Assembly: GCF_900116225.1 (NCBI RefSeq) | Contig: NZ_FOZZ01000002.1 | Location: 434,001 to 498,000 of the forward strand | Length of the DNA: 64,000 bases | Direction of reading: 5' to 3' | From: Sphingobacterium wenxiniae | Lineage (GTDB): Bacteria > Bacteroidota > Bacteroidia > Sphingobacteriales > Sphingobacteriaceae | Shown: one piece after another, positions 44,385-53,793 of the stretch | Layout: every line of letters begins with the position of its first letter | Position numbering within the stretch: position 1 is the stretch's first letter | Translations under genes and position numbers: made by a program | Notes under the pieces: model-generated | What the model saw: only the letters and a program-made list of their open reading frames with translations | Databases searched by the model: none | Told to the model about the DNA's origin: nothing

Positions 44385-47300
44385 TTAGAAAGAATATCTA
44401 ACACCTAACACAGCACTCCATGTAGTACTAAATTGACTTGAATTTCTGTATACATTCTTCACTAATTCACCACCATCAGTAGCCATAGTGAATGTAGGTT
44501 TATTTGTTTTGTTGTTTGCAACATTCAAGAAGTTAGTGCCTGAAGATAGAAGGGTTTTCTGAACACCCCAATCTTTGTTCAACAAGTTACCTAAGTTAAC
44601 TACATCCAACGTAAATTGAATTTTGTCTCCTTTTTTAGCAAGATTTTTGAATACATCTTGCGTCCAGCGAATATCCACGCGGTTCAACCAAGGTAACAAA
44701 AACTCGTTACGTCCAAGATATTTACCTCTATATGATTCTAATCCATTACTTGCAATAAACTTATCGTAAGCTTCACGTTGGTCTGCGACTGTAAACAATA
44801 CATCTCCATTTCCATTTACAATATCTACAAAGTTTACTTCATTCGTTGTTGCAGGTAGATACATCAAATCTGCACGAATACCATCATTGTTAACATCTCC
44901 ATTATAAACATGGGAGTATCGACCTTGATGAGATCCATTATAATAAATACCAATAGTTGAATTCTGGAATGTATAGTTCAAAGATGCTACTATACGGTGA
45001 GGCATAGCGAAGTTTGAATAGAATAGATCTCTATCATTCGGGTTATTTATCGTCTGCAAGTTAGCCCATGCGGATACACCTGCTGACCCTGGATTGTTAG
45101 ACTGTTCTTTAGCGGCAGAGTAAGTATAGAACAATGAACCTGATAAACCATGCCATTGTGAAACAGTAGCTCCAAAAGTAGCACTAAATGCATATCCTTT
45201 AGCTTTTGTGTTAGCCAAAAGCACAGCATTACTTCCACCTAATTTATCATTATAGGTATAAGAAGCACTATTTGGATAATACTCTCTGTTATCACCTGCA
45301 TTGTCTAATCTCTCCGTAGAAGCTTTTCTATTCATACCATGCTGGAAAACAGCATTTATATCTCTCGTATATAAGATATCCGTAGTAAGAGTAACCGGTG
45401 AATTTGGTATTCTATAATCTGCACCAACGCTTGTTCTCCATACCGATGGCATCTTGAAGTTATTATCAACCAAAGCAATTTGTCCAGGAGCTCCTTCTTT
45501 AGGGCTTTTAATAAAGACATTTTCACCGCCAGCTGGTGGATTTTCTACGTAATGGTAGATATTATCAGGTTTGAATCTGATATTGTTAATCCAAGGGGCT
45601 ACAGTAGCATAATCTGCTTCAATGGTATTTTGAATAACCCCCATTGTAGTAGGCATATTGGTCAACCATACAAATGGAACGCGGCCAGTAAATATACCTG
45701 TTCCCCCACGTACAATTAATGATCTGTCACCAAATGCATCATAGTTAAATCCTAAACGAGGAGACAACATGATACGTGATTTCGGCCATGATGATGTGTT
45801 GTATGTTTTTGGACTACCATTCACATCCAAGAATTCCAATGCATCAACTGAAGGGTTTCCTGTCAGCTTATTCATATAGATTGGCAATTCCGCACGCAAT
45901 CCTACAGTAACATTGAATCTTTCGTTTAACGTAATACGATCTTGTGCATAAAGGGAAGCTAAACCATAGTTAGCTCTTGCATATGTATCTTGTCCTTCGT
46001 AAGGATAAGACAAAGAGTAGTTAATTGGAGCAACTTCATTCGGCGTACCTGTTGTTAAAAAATCTTCAACTGAGGCATATCTATAATAGCCTGTACCACT
46101 ACGAACATAAGAGTTTCCAAATTTTTGTATTTCAAAAGCAGCACCTCCAGTAATAGTGTGTTTATCAACTGTCCATGTTAAGTTATTAACAAAAGAAAAG
46201 TTGTCATTAATCACCTCATTGTTATAAGAGAACAACTCTGTACCGAAACTCATATAGTTGTTGTTTCCTGTTCCGCGTCCACCGCCATCCCAAATATCAA
46301 CAAATGGAAATAGTTGTTTAGAAGGAGTTGTACGTTTGTCGTTGATTTTTGAATAAGTAAATAAGAATTTATTAGACAATCCAGAAGAGAAATTCGAATT
46401 CAACTCTGCAGTGATAGATTTAACAGAGTTCTCAAATCCATAGTTACCATTCTGAAAAGTAATAGAGTTTTCACTTACACGACCAAAGTTAGAACGAGGG
46501 TTTGGTCCGGAAGAAGCATTTGCAACTTGGTTTGATATCCCAATCAACTGGTTATAACGCAAAGCCAATTTATGCTTATCATTGATATTCCAATCAATTC
46601 TCGCTAATATTTTATCACCTTTTTGAGATGCTTGATTCGCATATCCTTCGTATGCTCCTGGGTCATATCCCCAAACATCCATAAGGTGTTTTTTTACAGC
46701 ATCTAAGTCATCTACACCTACACGAGTAATATTGCTACTTGGATCAGATTTACCATCATTCTTTTCATTGGCTCTCCATAGGTTTGCTCCTGTTGCATTT
46801 GCTCCATCAGCCTGTTCACGCTCAGCACTTACAAAAAAGAATAATTTATTTTTAATAACAGGCCCACCTACAGCGAATCCATAAGTCTGTTTTGAGCCTT
46901 CTTGCTGATCCAAAGTTACATCACCTATTTTATTACCATTGAAACGCTGATTATTAAAATATCCATATACAGTACCTGTAAATTCATTTGTACCAGATTT
47001 AGTTACAGAATTTATACCCGCACCTGTAAAACCAGACTGAGTGATATCATAAGGAGCTATGTTTACAGAAATTTCTTCAATAGCATCCAATGAGATTGGT
47101 TGGAAAGTTCCACCTGGAAGTGCATTATCATTTAAACCGAATCCGTTATTGAAGTTTGCTCCATCAATCTGCAAATTGTTATAACGACCGTCACGACCTG
47201 CGAATGAATTACCATTGGCTTGCGGGGTCAAACGCGTAAATTCCGTGATACTACGGCTAATTTGTGGTAATTCCTGAATTTGTTTTCTTCCTACGTTGGT

Positions 47301-47699
47301 AGCAGCACCTGTTTTATTCGCACTGTTGCTTCTATAACCTGTCACCGCAATTTCATCCAAAGACAACGCTTTGTCTTCAAAAGTAGTATTCAAAATGAAT
47401 GGCTGACCTAACTGTAGGTAGATGTCCTCGTAAACCACTGGATCCTGACCTACGTAAGTCACTTCCACGCGGTAAGGACCACCTACACGCATGTTCGCCA
47501 GATTAAAGCGTCCTGCAACGTTAGCCGATCCGGAGTAGACCGTCCCTGAAGGTACGTGGGTTGCTTTAATCGTTGCTCCAACTGTAGCATGGCCGGTAGA
47601 TTGGGTTACTACCCCCTGCATACTACTTGTTGTTACCTGTGCCTGGATAGTTCCGTAACTTGCCAGAACCAGAGCAAAGAAAAGTAGAGATTTTTTCAT
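44385..47699 (-). CDS. Oar-like TonB-dependent outer-membrane receptor
   Basis: From ATG 47699 (the frame's upstream TTG is not needed) the protein is 1104 residues: signal peptide MKKSLLFFALVLASYGTIQAQ, a carboxypeptidase-regulatory-like domain (GVVTQSTGHATVGATIKATH... to about 105), a plug (ISRSITEFTRLTPQANGNSFAGRDGRYNN... region) and a large beta-barrel ending in the outer-membrane signature GVRYSF. There is no SusD partner, so it belongs with Oar-type receptors rather than Sus pairs. Substrate unknown. Confidence 0.93.
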   Translation of the reverse strand: MKKSLLFFALVLASYGTIQAQVTTSSMQGVVTQSTGHATVGATIKATHVPSGTVYSGSANVAGRFNLANMRVGGPYRVEVTYVGQDPVVYEDIYLQLGQPFILNTTFEDKALSLDEIAVTGYRSNSANKTGAATNVGRKQIQELPQISRSITEFTRLTPQANGNSFAGRDGRYNNLQIDGANFNNGFGLNDNALPGGTFQPISLDAIEEISVNIAPYDITQSGFTGAGINSVTKSGTNEFTGTVYGYFNNQRFNGNKIGDVTLDQQEGSKQTYGFAVGGPVIKNKLFFFVSAEREQADGANATGANLWRANEKNDGKSDPSSNITRVGVDDLDAVKKHLMDVWGYDPGAYEGYANQASQKGDKILARIDWNINDKHKLALRYNQLIGISNQVANASSGPNPRSNFGRVSENSITFQNGNYGFENSVKSITAELNSNFSSGLSNKFLFTYSKINDKRTTPSKQLFPFVDIWDGGGRGTGNNNYMSFGTELFSYNNEVINDNFSFVNNLTWTVDKHTITGGAAFEIQKFGNSYVRSGTGYYRYASVEDFLTTGTPNEVAPINYSLSYPYEGQDTYARANYGLASLYAQDRITLNERFNVTVGLRAELPIYMNKLTGNPSVDALEFLDVNGSPKTYNTSSWPKSRIMLSPRLGFNYDAFGDRSLIVRGGTGIFTGRVPFVWLTNMPTTMGVIQNTIEADYATVAPWINNIRFKPDNIYHYVENPPAGGENVFIKSPKEGAPGQIALVDNNFKMPSVWRTSVGADYRIPNSPVTLTTDILYTRDINAVFQHGMNRKASTERLDNAGDNREYYPNSASYTYNDKLGGSNAVLLANTKAKGYAFSATFGATVSQWHGLSGSLFYTYSAAKEQSNNPGSAGVSAWANLQTINNPNDRDLFYSNFAMPHRIVASLNYTFQNSTIGIYYNGSHQGRYSHVYNGDVNNDGIRADLMYLPATTNEVNFVDIVNGNGDVLFTVADQREAYDKFIASNGLESYRGKYLGRNEFLLPWLNRVDIRWTQDVFKNLAKKGDKIQFTLDVVNLGNLLNKDWGVQKTLLSSGTNFLNVANNKTNKPTFTMATDGGELVKNVYRNSSQFSTTWSAVLGVRYSF

Positions 47700-47967
47700 A
47701 CTCAATTTTTAGTTGTATTAAAATTTAGTACGGCAAAGTTATATAATACCACTTGATAAATTCTGAACTTAACATAAACTTAATACACGAAAAGCTGTAG
47801 ATATACAGAACCTTAACTGACAAATTGGTAAGCCTAATTTTTATTTTATATTAAAATTGCGAATAGGGGTTTTCTTTTTGAAAAATCAGCAAAATATAAA
47901 TTACTTTATTATCAATTTAACAAAAATTAACAATTGTGAATTGTGGAAAAAAACTTTGATAGAATGA

Positions 47968-48606
47968 TTATAAATTGCTGAACGCGTAGACTTTTTCATG
48001 CGAAATAATTTGCTCGTTAGCCCGGCGTATATTCTTTCGCGTTCCGACAATATCATATGTTACCGAAAGGTGATCTCCCTCTTTTTGTAGTCCTTTGCGC
48101 TCTAAGCGTACATGGAGGGTTGTCATAAACTGTTCAAATTCGGCTAAGTTGGATATTTTTATATCATGAAAGGTGATACGGATAGTGCGTACCAGATATA
48201 TGTTGGAAAGTATCAGCTCGATTTTTTGGAAAAGAGATAAAATAATAACCATCAGCGCCGTTAAGATAAGCGCAAACCCATAGTGCCCGAAACCTATCAT
48301 CATCCCCACCCCAGCTATTGACCAAATAACGGCAGCCGTAGTTAGTCCTTGAACAGAGAACTTGCCTTGATAGATAACACCGGCGCCTAAAAAACCTATC
48401 CCGGTAATGATATTTGCCGCGATACGATCGTCCGAGATGTTTCCCATTTTGGATAACAAGGTAAATACAGTAGATCCCAAACAAATGAGGACAACGGTAC
48501 GGAAACCGGCAGACTTATTTTTAAACTCCCGTTCAAAACCAACAATAGCTCCACACAAAATGGAGATTAAAATGGAAAAAAGATCGTCTATATGGAACTC
48601 AAACAT
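47968..48606 (-). CDS. MgtC/SapB family membrane protein
   Basis: A 212-residue protein with the MgtC pattern ISILCGAIVGFEREFKNKSAGFRTVVLICLGS and IITGIGFLGAGVIYQG over four to five spans, then a C-terminal ACT-like cytoplasmic domain (residues about 140-212). MgtC proteins act in Mg2+ limitation and regulation of the F-ATPase. ATG 48606. Confidence 0.9.
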   Translation of the reverse strand: MFEFHIDDLFSILISILCGAIVGFEREFKNKSAGFRTVVLICLGSTVFTLLSKMGNISDDRIAANIITGIGFLGAGVIYQGKFSVQGLTTAAVIWSIAGVGMMIGFGHYGFALILTALMVIILSLFQKIELILSNIYLVRTIRITFHDIKISNLAEFEQFMTTLHVRLERKGLQKEGDHLSVTYDIVGTRKNIRRANEQIISHEKVYAFSNL

Positions 48607-48669
48607 ATATCTTGTACAATTAATATTGAAGAAAGTTTAGCAAATCGGTGTTTAATTTACGACCAGATA

Positions 48670-48700
48670 GACTTCCGAAGTTTCGAAAACTTCGGAAGTC
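48670..48700. repeat. Perfect intergenic hairpin (GACTTCCGAAGTTT family)
   Basis: GACTTCCGAAGTTT pairs with AAACTTCGGAAGTC across a 3-nt loop, 14 bp without mismatch. It lies between the MutS2 stop and the mgtC-like gene and has no T-run, so it looks more like a REP-type element than a plain terminator. Confidence 0.65.
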
Positions 48701-48721
48701 TTCTATGATGACTAAGTGCGA

Positions 48722-51094
48722 TTAACTTATATAAGCATACGTAATACCATCTCCTCCTCTATCAGCGTGCTCATCTTCAAACCGGGAAACATGGCTGTAC
48801 TTCCGCAAATATTCACGGATGAATTTCCGTAGGATACCATCACCTTTACCGTGCAGGATTTTTAAGCTCGGAAAACCAATCATAACCGCACGATCCAGTA
48901 CTGTTTCTATCTGCCTAAGTGCATCTTCTGTACGCATTCCGCGCACGTCTACCTCCGGTTGAAAATCGGCAGCTGATTCCATGGATATGTTACGGTGTTT
49001 TTTAACCACCTTGGCCTTTTCTTTCCCTTTCAGTTTCACCACCTTATTTTTCTTAACTACTGTACGCAACTCGCCCAAAGCCAAAATAAGGTTATTTCCT
49101 TTACCCACTTCCATCACCTGGGCTTCCGTTTCGGAGTCCACAATCTTCACCCAATCACCGATTTCTATAGTTTCGTCTACCTCGACATGAGATGTCAGGG
49201 CTTTCACATTCTTCTCCGTGTGGTTATCTATGGCCTGCTGTAAATTTTTGCGGATACCTTTTGTTTTGTCTTTATCCGCTTGAACAGATTTGATGTCCGA
49301 AATGGTGTTTTCCACTAATTTATTGGCATCTTTCAAGATCTGTCGTGCCTGCTCCTTGGCTTCCCTGATAATCTGCTTTTTGTTCTCTTCCAGATAGCCT
49401 TGTAGCTCCTCATATTCCTTACGCAAATGCTCCAGTTCGCGTTCTCGTTTCGAAATCGAGACCTTGGTATCATGCACGGTTTTCTTATCCCGTTCCAGAT
49501 CCACCAGCAAAGTATCCACTTTCTTTTGCTGCTTGCCGATCTTGTTTTTTGCCGACTCCAGAATCTCCCGTCTCAACCCTATTTTCTCGGCTATTTCAAA
49601 AGCATACGAACTTCCCGGTTTCCCGATCTGCAGAATGTACAACGGTTTCATACCCACATTATCGAACAGCATGGATGCATTTTCCAATCCGGCAGTGTTG
49701 CTCGCATACACCTTTAGGTTGGAATAGTGTGTCGTAATCACGCCACGCACATTTTTCTTATTCAAAGCCTCTAAAACGGCTTCGGCTATCGGCCCGCCAA
49801 ATAGAGGATCTGTCCCCGTACCAAATTCATCAATAAGCACCAAAGTTCGCGCCGTAGCAAATTCAGTGAAATGCTTCATCTTGGAAAGATGGGCACTATA
49901 GGTACTCAAATCACTCTCGATAGATTGATCATCACCAATATCTGCAAATATTTGCTTGAAAACACCGACTTTAGAAGTGTCTTCAGCCGGGATCAGCAGT
50001 CCTGATTGCACCATCAGCTGCAGTAACCCAACGGTTTTCATACACACCGATTTTCCACCTGCATTCGGCCCAGAAACCAAAATAACCCGATCCTCTTGGT
50101 CAATTTTAATGTTCAACGGCACCACGCTTGGGTGATTCTCCTTTTTAGAGTTGATAAACAACAAAGGATGGCGCGCATTAATCAGATTGATTTCCGCTTC
50201 CTTGGACAGCTCCGGCATTTCAGCCTCTATATCTATAGCAAAGAGTGCTTTGGCACGTACAAAATCCAGTTTGCTCAACAATCCGTGGTAAGAAAGCAAC
50301 AGGGGAACATGCGGGCGCAATTCCGAAGTAAGCTCCGTTAATATACGAATGACTTCCCGCCTACGCTCAAACTCCAAATCGCGCACCTTATTGTTTAAAT
50401 GAAATACCTCTTCCGGCTCTATATAAGCTGTTTGTCCAGTTGCAGACTCGTCATGGATGAGACCTTTGACTTTACGTTTATTTTCCGCAAGAATAGGGAT
50501 ACACAATCGCCCATCTCGAATCGTCAGGTTGCCATCGGCCGTCCAGCCGTTATTTTGTGCCTGCTTAAATACCTGATCGATGCGTTTACGTGCTTCCTGC
50601 TCACTTTTTAATATCTGCTGTGTCAAATCCAAAAGTAAACGAGATGCATTATCTTTCATCTTTCCCCGATCATCTATCACCGATTCAATCTGGCGAACGA
50701 TCTTTGTTTCAATAGGAAGATGTTCAAAGAGCAATTCCAAATGTGCATACAAACCTGCACGCTCATTAAAATAACGAATAATCGCGAAAACTGTACGCAG
50801 GGAAAGTAGAATGCGATGGAATTCATCCTCAGCCAAAAAAGCTCCTTCCACCTTGGCCTTATCAGCTAAAGGTTTGATCGGATACAGATGGTCTACTGGT
50901 AACGGAGCATCATTCAGCAACAGATCTTTAAATTCCTGTGTCTGACGAAGAAACTTATCTATATTCTCTAATTTGACCTGAGGTTGTATCTTGCCCACCA
51001 TTTCCTTCCCTGGCTCACTCAAGCACTTCTCTTTGATGAGATTTTTAATCTCTGAAAAACCTAATTTATCTATTGCGTTATCTGGAAAAACCAT
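48722..51094 (-). CDS. mutS2: Endonuclease MutS2
   Basis: A 790-residue MutS2: core/clamp region, ATPase with Walker A SGPNAGGKSVCMKT and Walker B TLVLIDEFGTGTDP, the long coiled coil (about 515-620), and a C-terminal Smr domain with DVRGMRTEDALRQIE and LKILHGKGDGILRKFIREYL. MutS2 limits recombination and acts on collided ribosomes in some bacteria. The mismatch-sensing N-terminal domain of MutS is absent, as expected. Confidence 0.95.
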   Translation of the reverse strand: MVFPDNAIDKLGFSEIKNLIKEKCLSEPGKEMVGKIQPQVKLENIDKFLRQTQEFKDLLLNDAPLPVDHLYPIKPLADKAKVEGAFLAEDEFHRILLSLRTVFAIIRYFNERAGLYAHLELLFEHLPIETKIVRQIESVIDDRGKMKDNASRLLLDLTQQILKSEQEARKRIDQVFKQAQNNGWTADGNLTIRDGRLCIPILAENKRKVKGLIHDESATGQTAYIEPEEVFHLNNKVRDLEFERRREVIRILTELTSELRPHVPLLLSYHGLLSKLDFVRAKALFAIDIEAEMPELSKEAEINLINARHPLLFINSKKENHPSVVPLNIKIDQEDRVILVSGPNAGGKSVCMKTVGLLQLMVQSGLLIPAEDTSKVGVFKQIFADIGDDQSIESDLSTYSAHLSKMKHFTEFATARTLVLIDEFGTGTDPLFGGPIAEAVLEALNKKNVRGVITTHYSNLKVYASNTAGLENASMLFDNVGMKPLYILQIGKPGSSYAFEIAEKIGLRREILESAKNKIGKQQKKVDTLLVDLERDKKTVHDTKVSISKRERELEHLRKEYEELQGYLEENKKQIIREAKEQARQILKDANKLVENTISDIKSVQADKDKTKGIRKNLQQAIDNHTEKNVKALTSHVEVDETIEIGDWVKIVDSETEAQVMEVGKGNNLILALGELRTVVKKNKVVKLKGKEKAKVVKKHRNISMESAADFQPEVDVRGMRTEDALRQIETVLDRAVMIGFPSLKILHGKGDGILRKFIREYLRKYSHVSRFEDEHADRGGDGITYAYIS

Positions 51095-51116
51095 GATTGT
51101 TTTTTACTAAGTTATG

Positions 51117-51190
51117 AAGTGAAGAAAGTGACAGAAGTTATAGGGGAAACATTACCACCATAACCTGTATCACCTTCATCACTTTTTTAT
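51117..51190. repeat. Long imperfect inverted repeat upstream of mutS2
   Basis: AGTGA-AGAA-AGTGA-CAG-AAGTTAT is mirrored by ATAACCT-GTA-TCAC-CTTC-ATCACT about 30 nt on. The arms match with small interruptions. It may be a remnant mobile or REP-like element; a terminator is less likely. Confidence 0.35.
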
Positions 51191-51201
51191 ATCTTATTGC
51201 A

Positions 51202-51291
51202 CTCGTCCTCGTTTACAAACGAGGATGCACTATTTAGTCGTTATTCTTCATACTCGTTGCCACTTCGTTCAAACGAGTACGAGGGAGAAAT
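51202..51291. repeat. 90-bp palindromic repeat unit, copy 1
   Basis: It contains two palindromes with a common core: CCTCGTTT-AC-AAACGAGG and TACTCGTT-N13-AACGAGTA. Copy 2 at 51338 is nearly identical except for a 3-nt deletion. This is REP/BIME-like structure. Confidence 0.75.
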
Positions 51292-51337
51292 TGTCATCCT
51301 GAGCCTGTCGCTGTGCCTCGCCTTGCTCGTCCTATAC
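51292..51337. repeat. Spacer containing a TGTCATCCTGAG-type element
   Basis: TTGTCATCCTGAGCCTGTCG shares its first 13 bases with the element at 11312. It lies exactly between the two 90-bp copies. The remaining 26 bases repeat GCCTCG/CTCGTCC motifs. Confidence 0.5.
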
Positions 51338-51424
51338 CTCGTCCTCGTTTACAAACGAGGATGCACTATTTAGTTATTCTTCATACTCGTTGCCACTTCG
51401 TTCAAACGAGTACGAGGGAGAAAT
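51338..51424. repeat. Palindromic repeat unit, copy 2 (87 bp)
   Basis: The same unit as at 51202, lacking three bases where copy 1 reads TTTAGTCGTTATTC (TTTAGTTATTC here). Same orientation, so this is a tandem direct duplication with the 46-bp spacer. Confidence 0.75.
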
Positions 51425-51440
51425 ATGACAAAAACAGTCC

Positions 51441-52088
51441 TTACTGCACTATCCGCTCTGGACGCAATTGCCGTATCGGTCTTGGTGAAACCGAATCCAA
51501 TGCTATAGGCTCGCTGTTGTTTTCCTCCATTAGCGGTTGTACTTCCGGCGAAACAGACGGTATCGCAACAGATGGCTTTGGATTATCTACCCTTATTCCT
51601 AATCGTTCCATAACGGATGCAAATGCCTCTAAATGATTATAAGCTACCGTATCTTTCGGATATTCAAAAATAAGCTTATGTGCTTCTTCTTTCTGTTTTT
51701 CAAAATAGTTTACTCTACGGATACTATCAGAAAGCACCACATTCCGTAAGGAATCTTCTTTTCTGTACACATTTTCGTAGTCACGAAGGTTTTTTGTTAT
51801 CTCCGCATAAATTCCCTTTGCTTTAACTGCATTCCCCAAGTAATATGACACATTTTGCTGGAAAGAAATCGAATCCAAATTGTATTTTGCAAATACTTGA
51901 CCATAAAGACCATCAATCACCCGACGCGAACTGTCTATAGGCAAAGTATTCAAATAACCGTCGATTGTGTGTACCTCAGTCATCAGTTCTACCATCTGTT
52001 GTTCGGGTAAAATACCCTTTGGCGTAGATTTATGGCATGATGTAATGAAAAAAAACGACACCAATATAATGAGTAATAAGCGTTGCAT
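51441..52088 (-). CDS. DUF4296 lipoprotein
   Basis: A 215-residue lipoprotein (lipobox FITSC, Cys18). A DUF4296 domain follows: GILPEQQMVELMTEVHTIDGYL and FAKYNLDSISFQQNVSYYLG, then a helix (residues about 105-145) and a Pro/Ser/Glu-rich tail. The family is Bacteroidota-specific with unknown function. An exact -7 box TAAATTTG lies at 52103-52110 on this strand. Confidence 0.82.
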   Translation of the reverse strand: MQRLLLIILVSFFFITSCHKSTPKGILPEQQMVELMTEVHTIDGYLNTLPIDSSRRVIDGLYGQVFAKYNLDSISFQQNVSYYLGNAVKAKGIYAEITKNLRDYENVYRKEDSLRNVVLSDSIRRVNYFEKQKEEAHKLIFEYPKDTVAYNHLEAFASVMERLGIRVDNPKPSVAIPSVSPEVQPLMEENNSEPIALDSVSPRPIRQLRPERIVQ

Positions 52089-52263
52089 TTTGTAAGTTTG
52101 TACAAATTTACAAAAAGGCTTCGAATAACCACTTTTTAAGTCTTCTTTAACTTTAAAGAGATGTGGGTAAAGCCTATTTGACCTTTATTCAGTAATAGGA
52201 TTTTGCTTTTTTAATTTTTACTTTTTAACCGAGCTTTAACGAGCTCATCGAAGATAATTTAAA

Positions 52264-52977
52264 ATGAGTATTGCATCAAATATAGAATCACTTCAAATCG
52301 ACCTGAACCCAATAGGCGTGACCTTGGTCGCTGTATCCAAGACTAAGCCTGTTGAAGACATTCAGGAGGCTTATGATGCCGGGCAAAGGGTATTTGGAGA
52401 AAATATGGTACAGGAGCTTGTGGAAAAGCAGGAAGCGTTACCAAAAGATATACAATGGCATTTGATCGGTCATTTGCAGACAAATAAGGTCAAGTATATT
52501 GCTCCATTCATCGCTATGATTCAGTCTGTGGACAGTCTTAAGGTGCTTAAAGAAATTGATAAGCATGCAAAAAAACATGACCGTATAATTGACTGCTTAC
52601 TGCAAGTGCATATCGCAGACGAGGATACTAAATTTGGTTTTGACCATATCGAACTAATTGAGATATTACGCGATGAGGCATTTGGCCAACTGCAAAATAT
52701 CCGTATTCGTGGTTTAATGGGAATCGCAACCAACACCGATAACGAAAAAGTCGTTAAAGAAGAATTCTATGAGATGAAAATGCTTTTCGATGGCGTGAAA
52801 GCAAGTTTTTTCCGTAAGGTAGATAGTTTCGATATTTTGTCGATGGGGATGTCATCAGATTATAAACTAGCGATTGAACAAGGTGGCAACATGGTTCGTT
52901 TGGGTAGTACTGTATTCGGAAAAAGAGTCATCAAACATTATAAGCTAAAAGATGGAAAAGATGCAAAAAGTGAATAA
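52264..52977 (+). CDS. YggS/PROSC-family pyridoxal phosphate homeostasis protein
   Basis: A 237-residue fold-III PLP protein: VTLVAVSKTKPVEDIQEAY holds the PLP lysine, FGENMVQELVEK, WHLIGHLQTNKVKYI, and the C-terminal LSMGMSSDYKLAIEQGGNMVRLGSTVFG phosphate-binding end. It buffers free PLP and affects amino acid balance. The next gene overlaps it. Confidence 0.94.
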   Translation: MSIASNIESLQIDLNPIGVTLVAVSKTKPVEDIQEAYDAGQRVFGENMVQELVEKQEALPKDIQWHLIGHLQTNKVKYIAPFIAMIQSVDSLKVLKEIDKHAKKHDRIIDCLLQVHIADEDTKFGFDHIELIEILRDEAFGQLQNIRIRGLMGIATNTDNEKVVKEEFYEMKMLFDGVKASFFRKVDSFDILSMGMSSDYKLAIEQGGNMVRLGSTVFGKRVIKHYKLKDGKDAKSE

Positions 52978-53788
52978 GGTCGTTTTTGGCCTGTGTTTGA
53001 TTGGCTTATCGTCTTGTATAGCCTGTAGTTCTGATAACAAATCCTCCGCTGCAAAAAGTAGTGAAAACGAGCAAATATTGGACACGTTGACTTACAAGAT
53101 GCAGTCTTTTAAGGAAATCAGTCCCTATTTCGCAGTCCCTTCGGAGGAGCAAGTAGATACAACGAAATTCACGGCCTATTATCCCGTATTCGATGAAGAG
53201 ATAAATACTTTAGTTAAAGAATCTATCTATCTTGATGGTGAGGAAAATATGGTTCAGGTTTCGGAGAGCTTCCTTACCGCATTCAATGAATATGCCGAAG
53301 ACCAGATCGTAGCGGAGAGCGGTCCTTTGCACGCATGGTTCAGGGATATTTCATGTCAGGTATTGCTGAATACAGGGAAGTTCCTGACCTTACAAAACAG
53401 CATTAGCGAATATACCGGCGGAGCCCATGGTATACAAGTGGTGGTTCTCTCCAACTATGATGTGCAGGAGAAAAAAGAATTAGCACTTACAGATATTGTC
53501 AGCGATACAGTGAAATTAAAAAGCATTGCGGAGAAGTTTTTCCGCGAACAAGAGAATCTTAGCGAGACCGAAAGCTTCGGGAAAGCTTATTTTTTCGATA
53601 ACGACAATTTTGCGTTAGCCGATAATTTCGGGTTGACCAAAGAAGGGCTATTGCTTTATTACAACGTTTACGAAATCAAACCTTATGCTGATGGACCAAC
53701 CAGCCTGCTCATCCCCTATGCTGCTCTAAGCGAGGTGCTGACCGAACGCGTAGGTCTTTTGGCTAAAAATACATCAAATATCAACTAA
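52961..53788 (+). CDS. DUF4163/DUF3298 (RsiV-like) lipoprotein
   Basis: A lipoprotein of about 275 residues (GLSSC lipobox; an alternative ATG three codons earlier at 52952 also fits) with DUF4163-like SISEYTGGAHG and a DUF3298 end (LYYNVYEIKPYADGPTSLLIPY). These domains occur in periplasmic lysozyme-binding or anti-sigma proteins; no sigma factor is here. It overlaps yggS by 17-26 nt. Confidence 0.8.
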   Translation: MQKVNKVVFGLCLIGLSSCIACSSDNKSSAAKSSENEQILDTLTYKMQSFKEISPYFAVPSEEQVDTTKFTAYYPVFDEEINTLVKESIYLDGEENMVQVSESFLTAFNEYAEDQIVAESGPLHAWFRDISCQVLLNTGKFLTLQNSISEYTGGAHGIQVVVLSNYDVQEKKELALTDIVSDTVKLKSIAEKFFREQENLSETESFGKAYFFDNDNFALADNFGLTKEGLLLYYNVYEIKPYADGPTSLLIPYAALSEVLTERVGLLAKNTSNIN

Positions 53789-53793
53789 ACCAA

